A stretch of 64,000 nt of DNA from Edaphochlamys debaryana (taxonomy: Eukaryota; Chlorophyta; Chlorophyceae; Chlamydomonadales): contig JAEHOE010000001.1 in the NCBI GenBank assembly GCA_016858145.1, forward strand, positions 4,152,158 through 4,216,157, given 5' to 3'. This document shows positions 35,518 to 47,570 of the stretch, one piece after another. The notes under the pieces were generated by a model. That model saw only the letters and a program-made list of their open reading frames with translations. It was not told the DNA's origin and searched no databases. The number at the start of each line of letters is the position of its first letter. Position 1 is the first letter of the stretch. The position numbers were made by a program, and so were the translations under genes.

Positions 35518-38500
35518 CTACTCTTGGCTCCGCTTCCTCCGTGCCCGCTTCCGCCCGGCCACCACCGGCTTCTCCGCCTCCACCTCCTCCGCCCACGCCG
35601 CCTTGCCCATCGCCGCCTCCTCCACCAGCCGCCGCAGCGCCCCGCCCCAGCGCCCCCCCTGCCGCTCGCGCAGGGCCTCGCACTCCCGGTAGCCCAGGCA
35701 CACCAGCGCCAGGCCCTGAGCCTCCAGGCAGGCGTCGCGCGCGCGCGTGGTGCCGAGGCGCTGGGGTGGGGCCGAGGTGGTGAAGTGCGTGGGCCCGTCC
35801 ACCTCAACCGCCACCCGCACCTCAAGAGCAGCGGCTGGGGGCGCCGCGCCCTCCCCCACTTGCCCCTGCGCCGGCGCCTCGTCCTGGCCGGCGCTGGCCG
35901 GGGCCGGGACGCTCCCCCCTCCGTCTCCGCCTCCCCCGGTGCGCCCCCGTGCGGGGGGCCATGAGGCCACCATGTCCACCGACCACATGCCCACCTGCGG
36001 GCGGGGGCGCAGGGGCGCAGGGCGTTAAGGGCGATGCGAGGAGGCTGAGGGCTGGGCATTCAACGATGGCTCGAATCCGATAACCTTCACACCAGCACGC
36101 GGCATCCACCGGTGCTAGCGCCAAGCGTGTGTGCCTTACTACGGTAGCAGCATAGGGCCCGGCCAGTACAAGCCGAAGCGCGAGCTCATGCTTGGCACAG
36201 AGGGTTGGCCCACTGCCGCGTACCTATACGTTCTCTCTGCTGTTGCCCTCGCTCTCATCCGCTTCCCCTTTCCCACCCCTGTGCCCCTCCTCCCCCCGCT
36301 CACCCTTGCCTCCATGCTGGGCCTCAGCCCCTGCTGCTGCAGCGCCGCGAACACGTCCGCCTGAAGCTTGCTCACGCGGACCGTCTGACCGCGCCCGCCC
36401 CGACCGCCTCGGGCGCCCGCGTTGTCGCTGGGGGCGCCGCGGCCGCCGCTGGCCCCCGCAGTGGCTCCTGCGCCCGTGGCGCCTGTCCGCCCGCCAGAGC
36501 CCCGCGCGCGCCCCAGGACTGCCGCCACCAGCGGCGGCGGTGCCAGGTGCGGGGCCAGGGCGCTCCAGATGCGCAGCGCGTGCAGCAGCATGCCCCGCGT
36601 CTCACGCGACGACACCACCTCGCCGACACGCAACTGGAGCGCCGAAGACAGCGCCTGGGCGGGTGGGAGCAGGGGCGAGGATCGCGGTAAGCGAATGGGA
36701 TGGCCCTACCACGCATCATCGGCCGCGTCCAGGTCTCGCACAGTTTCCGGCCTCACTACCGGTAGGCCAGTTCCATCACATGAATGTCAGCTTGCAAGCC
36801 ACAGTGCGCGGGTACCCATCCTCTGCGGCCACCAAACCCTTGCCCCGAATCTGGCCGCCCGCCCGCCTCACCCTCAGGAAGTCTGCCACGCGCACCATGG
36901 CGCCGGAGGAGCTCTGGCTCCCGGCCCCAGCCCCCGCGGAGCGCCCGGGCAGCAGCCCGCAGGCACCCGCCACCGCATAGGACCATGCAAGGCGGGACAG
37001 GTTCGCCACGCTCAGGCCACCGAGGCGGGGCGCGAGGTGCTCCGCGGCCGCCGCGAAGAGCGCCCGCGTGTCGCCGCTGTCCGGGGCGCCGAAGGTGGCC
37101 ACTGCGTACAGCGCCGAGGTGAGGTCGCGCGTGTCCGCCCGGCCCTGGGCCAGAGAGCGCGACACAGACGCCACCAGTGCCTGGGGTGGCGGAGGCGGAG
37201 AGGGGAGGGCGAGGCGGCCAAGGCAACAGAGCCGTCAGTGAGAGGCAGGGTGGGTTCTTTTGGGGGGGAGGGGCTGTCGGGCCAAGGGACATGGCAACCG
37301 ATTGAGGCCGCTCCTTCGGCGATCCCCGTCAGGCCCCGTCCCCCGTCCCCTTCGCCCACGCCTTCGCCTCGCCTGCATGAAGTCGGGCTGCAGGTACCTC
37401 AGCCGCGCCAGAGCCACGGCCGCGTCCGTCAGCTCGTGCGGCCGCAGCCGCCCCGCCGCCGCCTCCGCCGCCAGCCCCGCCGCCAGAGTGGCGACCAAGC
37501 CCTGCTGGTAGGACTCCAGCAGACCCAGCGCCTGGGTGGTTGGGGCGAAATGCGGGGACAGCGGTGAGCTGGCGGCCAGGCCAGGAGGGCCAAAGTCGCT
37601 GTGTGGCACTTCAACGTACGGTAGGCACGCACGCATAACCGTGGGGCGAGGCGCTGGCGCCCGTATGGGAACGGCATCCCTTTTGCCTACAGCTCTGCAG
37701 GTAGCTTGCAGCGCCCCCTGCCCCTCCACCCCATCGCCCCGCGCCCCCCGCCCAGCTGCGCGCACCTCCGTGGCCTCCCCCGTGAGCCGCTCGCAGTAGG
37801 CCGCCACGGAGCGCACCAGCTGCACCCAGCCGCCCGGGCTCAGGCTGGAGCGCTCATGCAGCGCACACCTGGGCGCACAAAAGCAGGGGCAGAAGGCCTG
37901 AGGGGCAAATCGCTTGAAGAGATGCCTTCCGTCCCCAGAATTCCACCTGCCGCTCACCCCCTTTCCCCCGCCACACTCCCCACGCTCCCTCTGTTCCCCC
38001 TATACCCCTCTCCTTGCCCCCTCCCCCGGCCCCCCTCCCCGCCTGCCTCGCCAGCGCCGCCAGCTGGTCCAGCTGCAGCTCCGCGCCGCTGGCCACCAGC
38101 CCCAGCACCAAACCCGCCGCCTCGTCGCCCGTCAGCCCGCCCCCGCTTCCGCCCCCGCTCTGCAGCAGCAGCTGCCGCAGCCGCTGCTGCATCGCGGGGT
38201 GCTCCAGCTGCTGAGCGCCCAGGGCCGGGACCTGGTCATCCCGGCCTCCGCTGCCGCCGCTGGACGGGGCGACGGCGGTGGTGGCAGAGGCCTGCAGGCC
38301 GGCGCCGGGGCGCGTGGGGCGCGGGGAGGGCACTGCTGCCGCCGCCGCTGCGTCCAGGTCCACCAGCGCCGCCACCAGAGCTGCCACCTCGCGGGCGCTG
38401 AGCATGCGGCGGAACACAACGACAGGGCGGTGGGGTTTTGCTTAACGGGGCTCCCATCTGCCGCTGCTTGGCGTTGCGGGCCGGTTGCGACATACCGCCT

Positions 38501-39307
38501 AAGCAGTGCTTGGCACCGCCATACATGTCGGCCTGCAGTACACACCTGTACCGCGGGAGGTGTGACTGCATCGCTCGACAAGCCTTGACCCAGACCTCCT
38601 GTGGGCATGGGAGCTTGCATTGGTACGGTGTGCAGGAGCTGCTCGTTGGTTCAAGAAACCAAACTCGGCTCTGCCATGCCCGAGACTGTGCCCACTACCT
38701 GCGCCCAGGAATAGCAGCACAGCATGTGCCAGCTGCCCACCTGCCCTGTATAGCCCAAAGTCGCAAGGGCGGGCAGCAGGCGAGGCAAGGCCGCCGCTAT
38801 CGACTCCAGGGGCTTGCTGCCCGTCAGCCCCGCCTTGAAGCCGCACCCCAGCCCGTACTCGGCCAACGCCCCCGCGGTGTTCACGGCGCCGTCCAGGCCC
38901 CGACAGCGCTCCGCCAGCAGTTCGACCAAAGCAGCCACATGGTGTGACTCAAGAGCATGGCCAAACGCGCCCCCCTGGAAACGGAGGAGCGAAGGTGGGC
39001 TAACCCGGGTGTGTGTCTGTCCACACGGGGCCAACCCTGGTTGCGACGTCGACCGACGTGCAACCAATGACGCACCCACCGCGAATGCCCGCTTTGAGAC
39101 GGATTGTATGATTTCAAGCAGCTGGTTGCGCGAAAGACCACCTTGAGGGGTCACAGTTCCGCGCGGGGCGGTAGAATCATGGAGCATGGCGACAAGCGCG
39201 TCGGGACGTTGTGCAACAAGCGCTTCATAGTCCAGCGCTGAAAATGGAGCTGTCGCAGACGGTGAGCCCATTGTGCTCGCCGGTAGGACCAATAGCTGCC
39301 TCGCCAT
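35518..39307 (-). CDS. RAP-domain protein (OPR/FASTK-like organelle RNA-binding type)
   Basis: Probable organelle RNA-binding protein; algal RAP proteins often carry octatricopeptide-type helical repeats and control chloroplast or mitochondrial transcripts. Nine exons (minus strand): 39307-39080, 38974-38741, 38598-38546, 38397-38047, 37868-37766, 37531-37373, 37180-36872, 36654-36304, 35994-35518, totalling 2,265 nt (754 residues). The RAP domain is in the last exon: VAVEVDGPTHF (about residues 657-667), then TRARDACLEAQGLALVCLGY, ending in a basic KRARRKRS tail. Upstream helical repeats resemble FASTK/OPR units, e.g. LTSALYAVATFGA and NLSRLAWSYAVAGACG. The 53-nt third exon was placed because it alone satisfies both phases (EVWVKACRAMQ). 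Introns at 38046-37869 and 37372-37181 appear to begin with GC. An in-frame ATG at 39373 would add 22 residues. The start lies only about 250 bp from the satellite array. Confidence 0.88.
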
Positions 39308-39556
39308 TCGCGGCCTTCCAAAGCTGGCCGAAGCAACGTTGCAACGCGCACATGGTCGGAATAGCGGGATCATGGACACGGCAACAATACAGCAGCTACA
39401 AGGTGTGCGCCATCCGTGTGCGTTTATGGCGCCATGGGTGGCCCGTCGCGAGTGTCGCAGAAGGGCGAGGGAACATTGCTACACTCTGTGACAAACGCAG
39501 TATGACCAGGCCAGATCATGTCAAACCCAAATCATGTAACCTCCACAATGATTACT
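39308..39556. promoter_or_regulatory. Promoter region of the RAP gene, bordering the satellite
   Basis: About 250 bp of unique sequence lie between the RAP-gene start and the first satellite unit. The promoter and 5' UTR must be here or extend into the satellite. No clear element was seen. Confidence 0.45.
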
Positions 39557-42500
39557 GACCCCCGGCCTCTCCCAGAGCGCCCAGCTCTTGCCCCACCTCG
39601 TCCCCGCACCTCCCAAGCCTTCTGAACCCTTCAATACATCTAATCGATGCTTGCAAGGGGGATGGCGGCCTCGGAACGGGCGGGATCAGAGCGGGCGAAT
39701 TGTGCGCGGCGGCGGGTCCGCGGCCCCCGACCCCCGGCCTGCCCCCGCCTCTCCCAGAGCGCCCAGCTCTCGCCCCACCTCGTCCCCGCACCTCCCAAGC
39801 CTTCTGAACCCTGCAATACATCTAATCGATGCTTGCAAGGGGGATGGCGGCCTCGGAACGGGCGGGATCAGAGCGGGCGAATTGTGCGCGGCGGCGGGTC
39901 CGCGGCCCCCGACCCCCGGCCTGCCCCCGCCTCTCCCAGAGCGCCCAGCTCTCGCCCCACCTCGTCCCCGCACCTCCCAAGCCTTCTGAACCCTGCAATA
40001 CATCTAATCGATGCTTGCAAGGGGGATGGCGGCCTCGGAACGGGCGGGATCAGAGCGGGCGAATTGTGCGCGGCGGCGGGTCCACGGCCCCCGACCCCCG
40101 GCCTGCCCCCGCCTCTCCCAGAGCGCCCAGCTCTCGCCCCACCTCGTCCCCGCACCTCCCAAGCCTTCTGAACCCTGCAATACTTTTAATCGATGCTTGC
40201 AAGGGGGATGGCGGCCTCGGAACGGGCGGGATCAGAGCGGACGAATTGTGCGCGGCGGCGGGTCCGCGGCCCCCGACCCCCGGCCTGCCGCCCCCGCCTC
40301 TCCCAGAGCGCCCAGCTCTCGCCCCACCTCGTCCCCGCACCTCCCAAGCCTTCTGAACCCTTCAATACATCTAATCGATGCTTGCAAGGGGGATGGCGGC
40401 CTCGGAACGGGCGGGATCAGAGCGGGCGAATTGTGCGCGGCGGCGGGTCCGCGGCCCCCGACCCCCGGCCTGCCCCCGCCTCTCCCAGAGCGCCCAGCTC
40501 TCGCCCCACCTCGTCCCCGCACCTCCCAAGCCTTCTGAACCCTTCAATACATCTAATCGATGCTTGCAAGGGGGACCCCCGGCCTGCCCCCGCCTCTCCC
40601 AGAGCGCCCAGCTCTCGCCCCACCTCGTCCCCGCACCTCCCAAGCCTTCTGAACCCTGCAATACTTCTAATCGATGCTTGCAAGGGGGATGGCGGCCTCG
40701 GAACGGGCGGGATTAGAGCGGACGAATTGTGCGCGGCGGCGGGTCCGCGGCCCCCGACCCCCGGCCTGCCGCCCCCGCCTCTCCCAGAGCGCCCAGCTCT
40801 CGCCCCACCTCGTCCCCGCACCTCCCAAGCCTTCTGAACCCTTCAATACATCTAATCGATGCTTGCAAGGGGGATGGCGGCCTCGGAACGGGCGGGATCA
40901 GAGCGGGCGAATTGTGCGCGGCGGCGGGTCCGCGGCCCCCGACCCCCGGCCTGCCCCCGCCTCTCCCAGAGCGCCCAGCTCTCGCCCCACCTCGTCCCCG
41001 CACCTCCCAAGCCTTCTGAACCCTTCAATACATCTAATCGATGCTTGCAAGGGGGACCCCCGGCCTGCCCCCGCCTCTCCCAGAGCGCCCAGCTCTCGCC
41101 CCACCTCGTCCCCGCACCTCCCAAGCCTTCTGAACCCTTCAATACATCTTATGGATGCTTGCAAGGGGGATGGCGGCCTCGGAACGGGCGGGATCAGAGC
41201 GGGCGAATTGTGCGCGGCGGCGGGTCCGCGGCCCCCGACCCCCGGCCTGCCCCCGCCTCTCCCAGAGCGCCCAGCTCTCGCCCCACCTCGTCCCCGCACC
41301 TCCCAAGCCTTCTGAACCCTGCAATACATCTAATGCATGCTTGCAAGGGGGATGGCGGCCTCGGAACGGGCGGGATCAGAGCGGGCGAATTGTGCGCGGC
41401 GGCGGGTCCGCGGCCCCCGACCCCCGGCCTGCCCCCGCCTCTCCCAGAGCGCCCAGCTCTCGCCCCACCTCGTCCCCGCACCTCCCAAGCCTTCTGAACC
41501 CTTCAATACATCTAATCGATGCTTGCAAGGGGGATGGCGGCCTCGGAACGGGCGGGATCAGAGCGGGCGAATTGTGCGCGGCGGCGGGTCCACGGCCCCC
41601 GACCCCCGGCCTGCCCCCGCCTCTCCCAGAGCGCCCAGCTCTCGCCCCACCTCGTCCCCGCACCTCCCAAGCCTTCTGAACCCTTCAATACATCTAATCG
41701 ATGCTTGCAAGGGGGACCCCCGGCCTGCCCCCGCCTCTCCCAGAGCGCCCAGCTCTCGCCCCCACCTCGTCCCCGCACCTCCCAAGCCTTCTGAACCCTT
41801 CAATACATCTAATCGATGCTTGCAAGGGGGATGGCGGCCTCGGAACGGGCGGGATCAGAGCGGGCGAATTGTGCGCGGCGGCGGGTCCGCGGCCCCCGAC
41901 CCCCGGCCTGCCCCCGCCTCTCCCAGAGCGCCCAGCTCTCGCCCCACCTCGTCCCCGCACCTCCCAAGCCTTCTGAACCCTTCAATACATCTAATCGATG
42001 CTTGCAAGGGGGACCCCCGGCCTGCCCCCGCCTCTCCCAGAGCGCCCAGCTCTCGCCCCACCTCGTCCCCGCACCTCCCAAGCCTTCTGAACCCTTCAAT
42101 ACATCTAATCGATGCTTGCAAGGGGGATGGCGGCCTCGGAACGGGCGGGATCAGAGCGGGCGAATTGTGCGCGGCGGCGGGTCCGCGGCCCCCGACCCCC
42201 GGCCTGCCCCCGCCTCTCCCAGAGCGCCCAGCTCTCGCCCCACCTCGTCCCCGCACCTCCCAAGCCTTCTGAACCCTGCAATACATCTAATCGATGCTTG
42301 CAAGGGGGATGGCGGCCTCGGAACGGGCGGGATCAGAGCGGGCGAATTGTGCGCGGCGGCGGGTCCGCGGCCCCCGACCCCCGGCCTGCCCCCGCCTCTC
42401 CCAGAGCGCCCAGCTCTCGCCCCACCTCGTCCCCGCACCTCCCAAGCCTTCTGAACCCTTCAATACATCTAATCGATGCTTGCAAGGGGGATGGCGGCCT

Positions 42501-44827
42501 CGGAACGGGCGGGATCAGAGCGGGCGAATTGTGCGCGGCGGCGGGTCCACGGCCCCCGACCCCCGGCCTGCCCCCGCCTCTCCCAGAGCGCCCAGCTCTC
42601 GCCCCACCTCGTCCCCGCACCTCCCAAGCCTTCTGAACCCTTCAATACATCTAATCGATGCTTGCAAGGGGGACCCCCGGCCTGCCCCCCGCCTCTCCCA
42701 GAGCGCCCAGCTCTCGCCCCACCTCGTCCCCGCACCTCCCAAGCCTTCTGAACCCTTCAATACATCTTATGGATGCTTGCAAGGGGGATCGCGGCCTCGG
42801 AACGGGCGGGATCAGAGCGGGCGAATTGTGCGCGGCGGCGGGTCCGCGGCCCCCGACCCCCGGCCTGCCCCCGCCTCTCCCAGAGCGCCCAGCTCTCGCC
42901 CCACCTCGTCCCCGCACCTCCCAAGCCTTCTGAACCCTGCAATACATCTAATGGATGCTTGCAAGGGGGATGGCGGCCTCGGAACGGGCGGGATCAGAGC
43001 GGGCGAATTGTGCGCGGCGGCGGGTCCGCGGCCCCCGACCCCCGGCCTGCCCCCGCCTCTCCCAGAGCGCCCAGCTCTCGCCCCACCTCGTCCCCGCACC
43101 TCCCAAGCCTTCTGAACCCTTCAATACATCTAATCGATGCTTGCAAGGGGGATGGCGGCCTCGGAACGGGCGGGATCAGAGCGGGCGAATTGTGCGCGGC
43201 GGCGGGTCCGCGGCCCCCGACCCCCGGCCTGCCCCCGCCTCTCCCAGAGCGCCCAGCTCTCGCCCCACCTCGTCCCCGCACCTCCCAAGCCTTCTGAACC
43301 CTTCAATACATCTAATCGATGCTTGCAAGGGGGACCCCCCGGCCTGCCCCCGCCTCTCCCAGAGCGCCCAGCTCTCGCCCCACCTCGTCCCCGCACCTCC
43401 CAAGCCTTCTGAACCCTTCAATACATCTAATCGATGCTTGCAAGGGGGATGGCGGCCTCGGAACGGGCGGGATCAGAGCGGGCGAATTGTGCGCGGCGGC
43501 GGGTCCGCGGCCCCCGACCCCCGGCCTGCCCCCGCCTCTCCCAGAGCGCCCAGCTCTCGCCCCACCTCGTCCCCGCACCTCCCAAGCCTTCTGAACCCTG
43601 CAATACATCTAATGGATGCTTGCAAGGGGGATGGCGGCCTCGGAACGGGCGGGATCAGAGCGGGCGAATTGTGCGCGGCGGCGGGTCCGCGGCCCCCGAC
43701 CCCCGGCCTGCCCCCGCCTCTCCCAGAGCGCCCAGCTCTCGCCCCACCTCGTCCCCGCACCTCCCAAGCCTTCTGAACCCTTCAATACATCTAATCGATG
43801 CTTGCAAGGGGGATGGCGGCCTCGGAACGGGCGGGATCAGAGCGGGCGAATTGTGCGCGGCGGCGGGTCCACGGCCCCCGACCCCCGGCCTGCCCCCGCC
43901 TCTCCCAGAGCGCCCAGCTCTCGCCCCACCTCGTCCCCGCACCTCCCAAGCCTTCTGAACCCTTCAATACATCTAATCGATGCTTGCAAGGGGGATGGCG
44001 GCCTCGGAACGGGCGGGATCAGAGCGGGCGAATTGTGCGCGGCGGCGGGTCCGCGGCCCCCGACCCCCGGCCTGCCGCCCCCGCCTCTCCCAGAGCGCCC
44101 AGCTCTCGCCCCACCTCGTCCCCGCACCTCCCAAGCCTTCTGAACCCTTCAATACATCTAATCGATGCTTGCAAGGGGGATGGCGGCCTCGGAACGGGCG
44201 GGATCAGAGCGGGCGAATTGTGCGCGGCGGCAGGTCCACGGCCCCCGACCCCCGGCCTGCCCCCGCCTCTCCCAGAGCGCCCAGCTCTCGCCCCACCTCG
44301 TCCCCGCACCTCCCAAGCCTTCTGAACCCTTCAATACATCTAATGGATGCTTGCAAGGGGGATGGCGGCCTCGGAACGGGCGGGATCAGAGCGGGCGAAT
44401 TGTGCGCGGCGGCGGGTCCGCGGCCCCCGACCCCCGGCCTGCCCCCGCCTCTCCCAGAGCGCCCAGCTCTCGCCCCACCTCGTCCCCGCACCTCCCAAGC
44501 CTTCTGAACCCTGCAATACATCTAATCGATTCTTTCAAGGGGGATGGCGGCCTCGGAACGGGCGGGATCAGAGCGGGCGAATTGTGCGCGGCGGCGGGTC
44601 CACGGCCCCCGACCCCCGGCCTGCCCCCGCCTCTCCCAGAGCGCCCAGCTCTCGCCCCACCTCGTCCCCGCACCTCCCAAGCCTTCTGAACCCTTCAATA
44701 CATCTAATCGATGCTTGCAAGGGGGATGGCGGCCTCGGAACGGGCGGGATCAGAGCGGACGAATTGTGCGCGGCGGCGGGTCCGCGGCCCCCGACCCCCG
44801 GCCTGCCGCCCCCGCCTCTCCCAGAGC
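39557..44827. repeat. 182-bp satellite array, left block (about 31 units)
   Basis: Head-to-tail units marked by the shared GATGCTTGCAAGGGGG motif, spaced 182 bp (e.g. 39829, 40011, 40193), with 185-bp units where GCC is inserted in a Pro-rich stretch. Six short units of about 114 bp start at 40560, 41041, 41701, 41998, 42658 and 43319. The array begins abruptly after unique DNA with a unit lacking about 9 bp. Units differ by a few linked substitutions only, so the array is recently homogenised. There is no protein-coding signal: long ORFs occur in every frame because the unit lacks most stop codons. Confidence 0.97.
44823..44827. repeat. Target-site duplication AGAGC of the LINE insertion
   Basis: AGAGC at the left junction is repeated at 48723-48727 where the satellite resumes. 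Joining the flanks restores an uninterrupted satellite unit. The first A at the right side could belong to the poly(A) tail, so the duplication is 4-5 bp. Confidence 0.75.
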
Positions 44828-44828
44828 A

Positions 44829-47570
44829 CGCCTGGGCCTGGCGCCTGGCCCTGGGGTGTCGCCGCCGCAGCCCGACGCTCGCTGGCGGCCGGCCTGCGTG
44901 CTGATGTACCCCAAACACCGCCGCCACTGGACGGCGGCAGAGCGGGTGGAGTACGAGGCCGCCAGTCCTCGGGAGCGGCGGGCCAAACGGCCGCGCGCGC
45001 CGCACCTGCTGGCGGCGCGGGAGGAGGTGGTCGTGCACCCTGCCGCCTGCACCGTTGCGGGCGTCCGGCTCGATAACTACACCGTGCGGGAGGTGCGGCG
45101 GGCTCTGACGGCCTCCAACGCCGAAGTGCCCGCCGTGCCGGTGCGCCCCGCCGCCTGGCCGCCCGCCCCAGCCCCCGAGGTGGGTGCAAGCGGTGGAACG
45201 GGCGGAGCTGGCAGCGGTGCGGCCGCTGGCCCGGGGACAGCCGACGCACAGCACAGCGATGCCGGCGACAGCGCAGGCGACCGCGGCAGGCGGGAGGGCC
45301 AGGGCTTTGGCGGCGGCGGGGATGGGGGGGCCTGGGCGAGCATCGGCGGCGGCACGGCGCTCGGTGGCACCGCGGCCACAGCTGCTGCCGACCGCAGAGT
45401 CGGCAGCGGTACGGCCGCTAGCCCTAGGGCAGGCGGTCAGGTAGGCGGCACGCTCCTGGCACAGCGCGAGATGGCGTTTTTTCTCTGAGAGGGATTACAT
45501 GGACAGGAGAGAAGGGGGGGAAGCCAAGCGGACCTGCCTCTGATGGACAGGCCTGAAACCACCGAGAACCCCGCAAACTCTGGAAGAAATAACCGCAAGA
45601 GAAGAAGAGCTGCCAGCAATCAACCACTCAGCCAGGACAAGGACGGGTGCCGACAGGTAGGAACGATAGGAAGACGCAGCACCAAGAGAAAGGCCGGACC
45701 CCCACGGCGCAGGAAGAAAGAGTAGACCCTTGGGTCAGACAACCCATGACCCCGGCCACAGCCACGCACTGGGACAGGGCCGTTCCCTCCGCCACCACAA
45801 CAGCCCCCCCACCCCCAGAAACAAACAGCCACACACCTGCCCCCGCAAAGCAAACCACCCCAAGCCAACGCCGCCACACAAACACGCCAAACATCACGAC
45901 GCACCGCCTGCTCCAGCCCAGAGGGAAACGAGAGGGAGGGAAAGGGCAAGAACACACACCAAAGCGGCAAAACCACACCACCCCAACAGCACACGACCTG
46001 CTCCAGCCCAGGAGGAAACGAGGAGAGGGCGAGGAGGGACTGGAAGACACAGGCCGGCCCAAACCGCAGCGAACAGGGCCACGAGGGGCGCCCCCCCCTG
46101 AGACAGCCCAAAGGGAAACGAGGGGAAGGAAGCACAAGGCAGCCCCCGGGGGGGAAACACGCCCCACCGCCCGAACAGCAGGAGCCCCCCCACGCCCACC
46201 GAGCGCGACCTACATCACCACAGCAGCCGAAACCGCCGACCAAGCCTCGGGCTGCGAGCGCCAACGCAAATCGCCACTCGATGACCGCGAAGATGCTCCT
46301 CCGGCGCCAGCGAGCGCCACGCGCAGACGAGACGACGACGACGAGCTCCACAACTCCACGACACCACAGCAAAAGCGAAACGGCGACACCAGCTCGAAGA
46401 TGTTGCGAGGGAAGTAGCGACCGAGTGTTGTTGACCGCCGCCGTTGCCATCGACACTGAAGCGGCGGTGACGTGACAACTGGCGTGGCAGCTGGAGGCTC
46501 TGGCGCGCCATCTGCCGCCCAGCCGGGCACAGCATTTCAGCGACAATCCAGTGGCGCTTGACCCCTGGCTGCACCGCACGTCAGCGGCTGCGGCACAACA
46601 GCAGCGGACGCCCATCCGTGCGTCCGCCCGCTACCGCTCCAGCCCTAGCAACACGCCGCTGGGGGCACGGCGCTCGCCGCGCCTGCAAGCGGCCGCCGAG
46701 GTGGGTGCAGGCCCGTCGGCGCCCAGCAGCGGTGGGAGCCAGGGGGGCACGGGTGGGGCGGCGGCCACCGCAGGAGGCGAGGGGGCGCCGCCGGGGGCAC
46801 CTGCGACCCCGCCCCGCCCGCTGCCCCCTGACGCTTCTGCCCTGCGTGCCGCTTGGCAGCGGCTTTGGGGCTGCCCAGCGGGCCGGCCCGCCAAGGTGCT
46901 GCTGTGGCGCGTGCAACATGCCAGCCTCGCCTGCGGGCTATACCGTGCGGCGAAGGGGCTGGAGCCGCCCGTGGCGCGGGGTCAACTGCCGCGCGCGGCG
47001 CAGTGCCAGCTGCCGTGCTGTCTGGACGCCCAGCCGCCGCCGTGGGCCCACCTGACGCACGTGTTCTGCGAGTGCCCCACTTACGACGCCGCACGGTCGT
47101 GGTTGCGGAACCTGTGGGGAGCGCTGGCGCCGGCCGCGGAGCCGCCGCCTGTGGCCAACTCGGCACTCATGCTGGGAGACTGCTCCTCGGCCTGGGCGTC
47201 GTACCCTTCCGGCCGTCTGGCGGACCTGTGGACGGCCCTCCGGGCCACGTTCCTGCACGCCCTGTGGGCGGCGTACTGGTCTCGGGAGCCGGAGCAGCAG
47301 ACGTCGGAGGCGGTGGTCCGGGAGGTGGTGGCGGAGCTGCAGCGCCTCATCCGCCTGCGTTTTGTGGCGGCTGCGCTTCCCCCCGCTGCCCTTGACGCCC
47401 TGCCTACCGCCTTCCTCACTGCACAGCTGAAGCCCGCCAACCTGGCGGATTTCTGCGCTGTGTGGGCGGCTGGGGGCGTGCTCTGCACGGTGCACGCGGC
47501 AGAGGGAGTGCCGCCGCGCCTGGAGTTGCGGCTGTCCCTGCAGCACCCAGTTGCGGCCCCCGGACCGTGA
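44829..47570 (+). pseudogene. C-terminal fragment of LINE ORF2 protein, split by a nested insertion
   Basis: Two blocks, 44829-45476 and 46485-47570, are in the same frame. Without the nested element and one TGGCG copy they read through without a stop, for about 577 residues. The second block contains LWGCPAGRPAKVLLWRVQHA and a zinc-knuckle-like Cys/His cluster (CQLPCC ... HVFCECP), the zf-RVT-type region found after the reverse transcriptase in L1-clade ORF2 proteins. The endonuclease and reverse-transcriptase domains are missing, and the insertion introduces a TGA at 45486-45488. It cannot support retrotransposition. Confidence 0.78.
45477..46479 (-). mobile_element. Nested antisense retroelement, about 1 kb, non-autonomous
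   Basis: Flanked by TGGCG at 45472-45476 and 46480-46484, a 5-bp target duplication. Read on the minus strand it is T/G-rich and ends with TGTAA (TTACA at 45495-45499) about a dozen bases before an A6 tail (T6 at 45477-45482). It therefore looks like a reverse-transcribed polyadenylated RNA. It contains three copies of a motif (45911-45930, 46001-46020, 46101-46120) about 90-100 bp apart. No recognisable protein is encoded. It may be a truncated LINE 3' end, a SINE-like element or a retrocopy of a non-coding RNA. Confidence 0.72.

Noticed and set aside
39647..42272. Long ORFs in the satellite (e.g. 41337-42272) as repetitive proline-rich proteins
   Set aside because: All six frames are open, every unit shifts the frame by two bases, and there are no introns, poly(A) signals or family motifs.
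45440..46540. Terminal inverted repeats marking a DNA transposon
   Set aside because: Partial similarity of GGCACAGCGCGAGATGGCG to the reverse complement near 46500 is poor; the poly(A), TGTAA and TGGCG duplication point to retrotransposition.
45620..46615. A 331-codon minus-strand ORF
   Set aside because: It crosses the boundary between the nested element and the LINE, has Cys/Gly/Trp/Phe-rich composition typical of T/G-rich non-coding DNA, and matches no domain.
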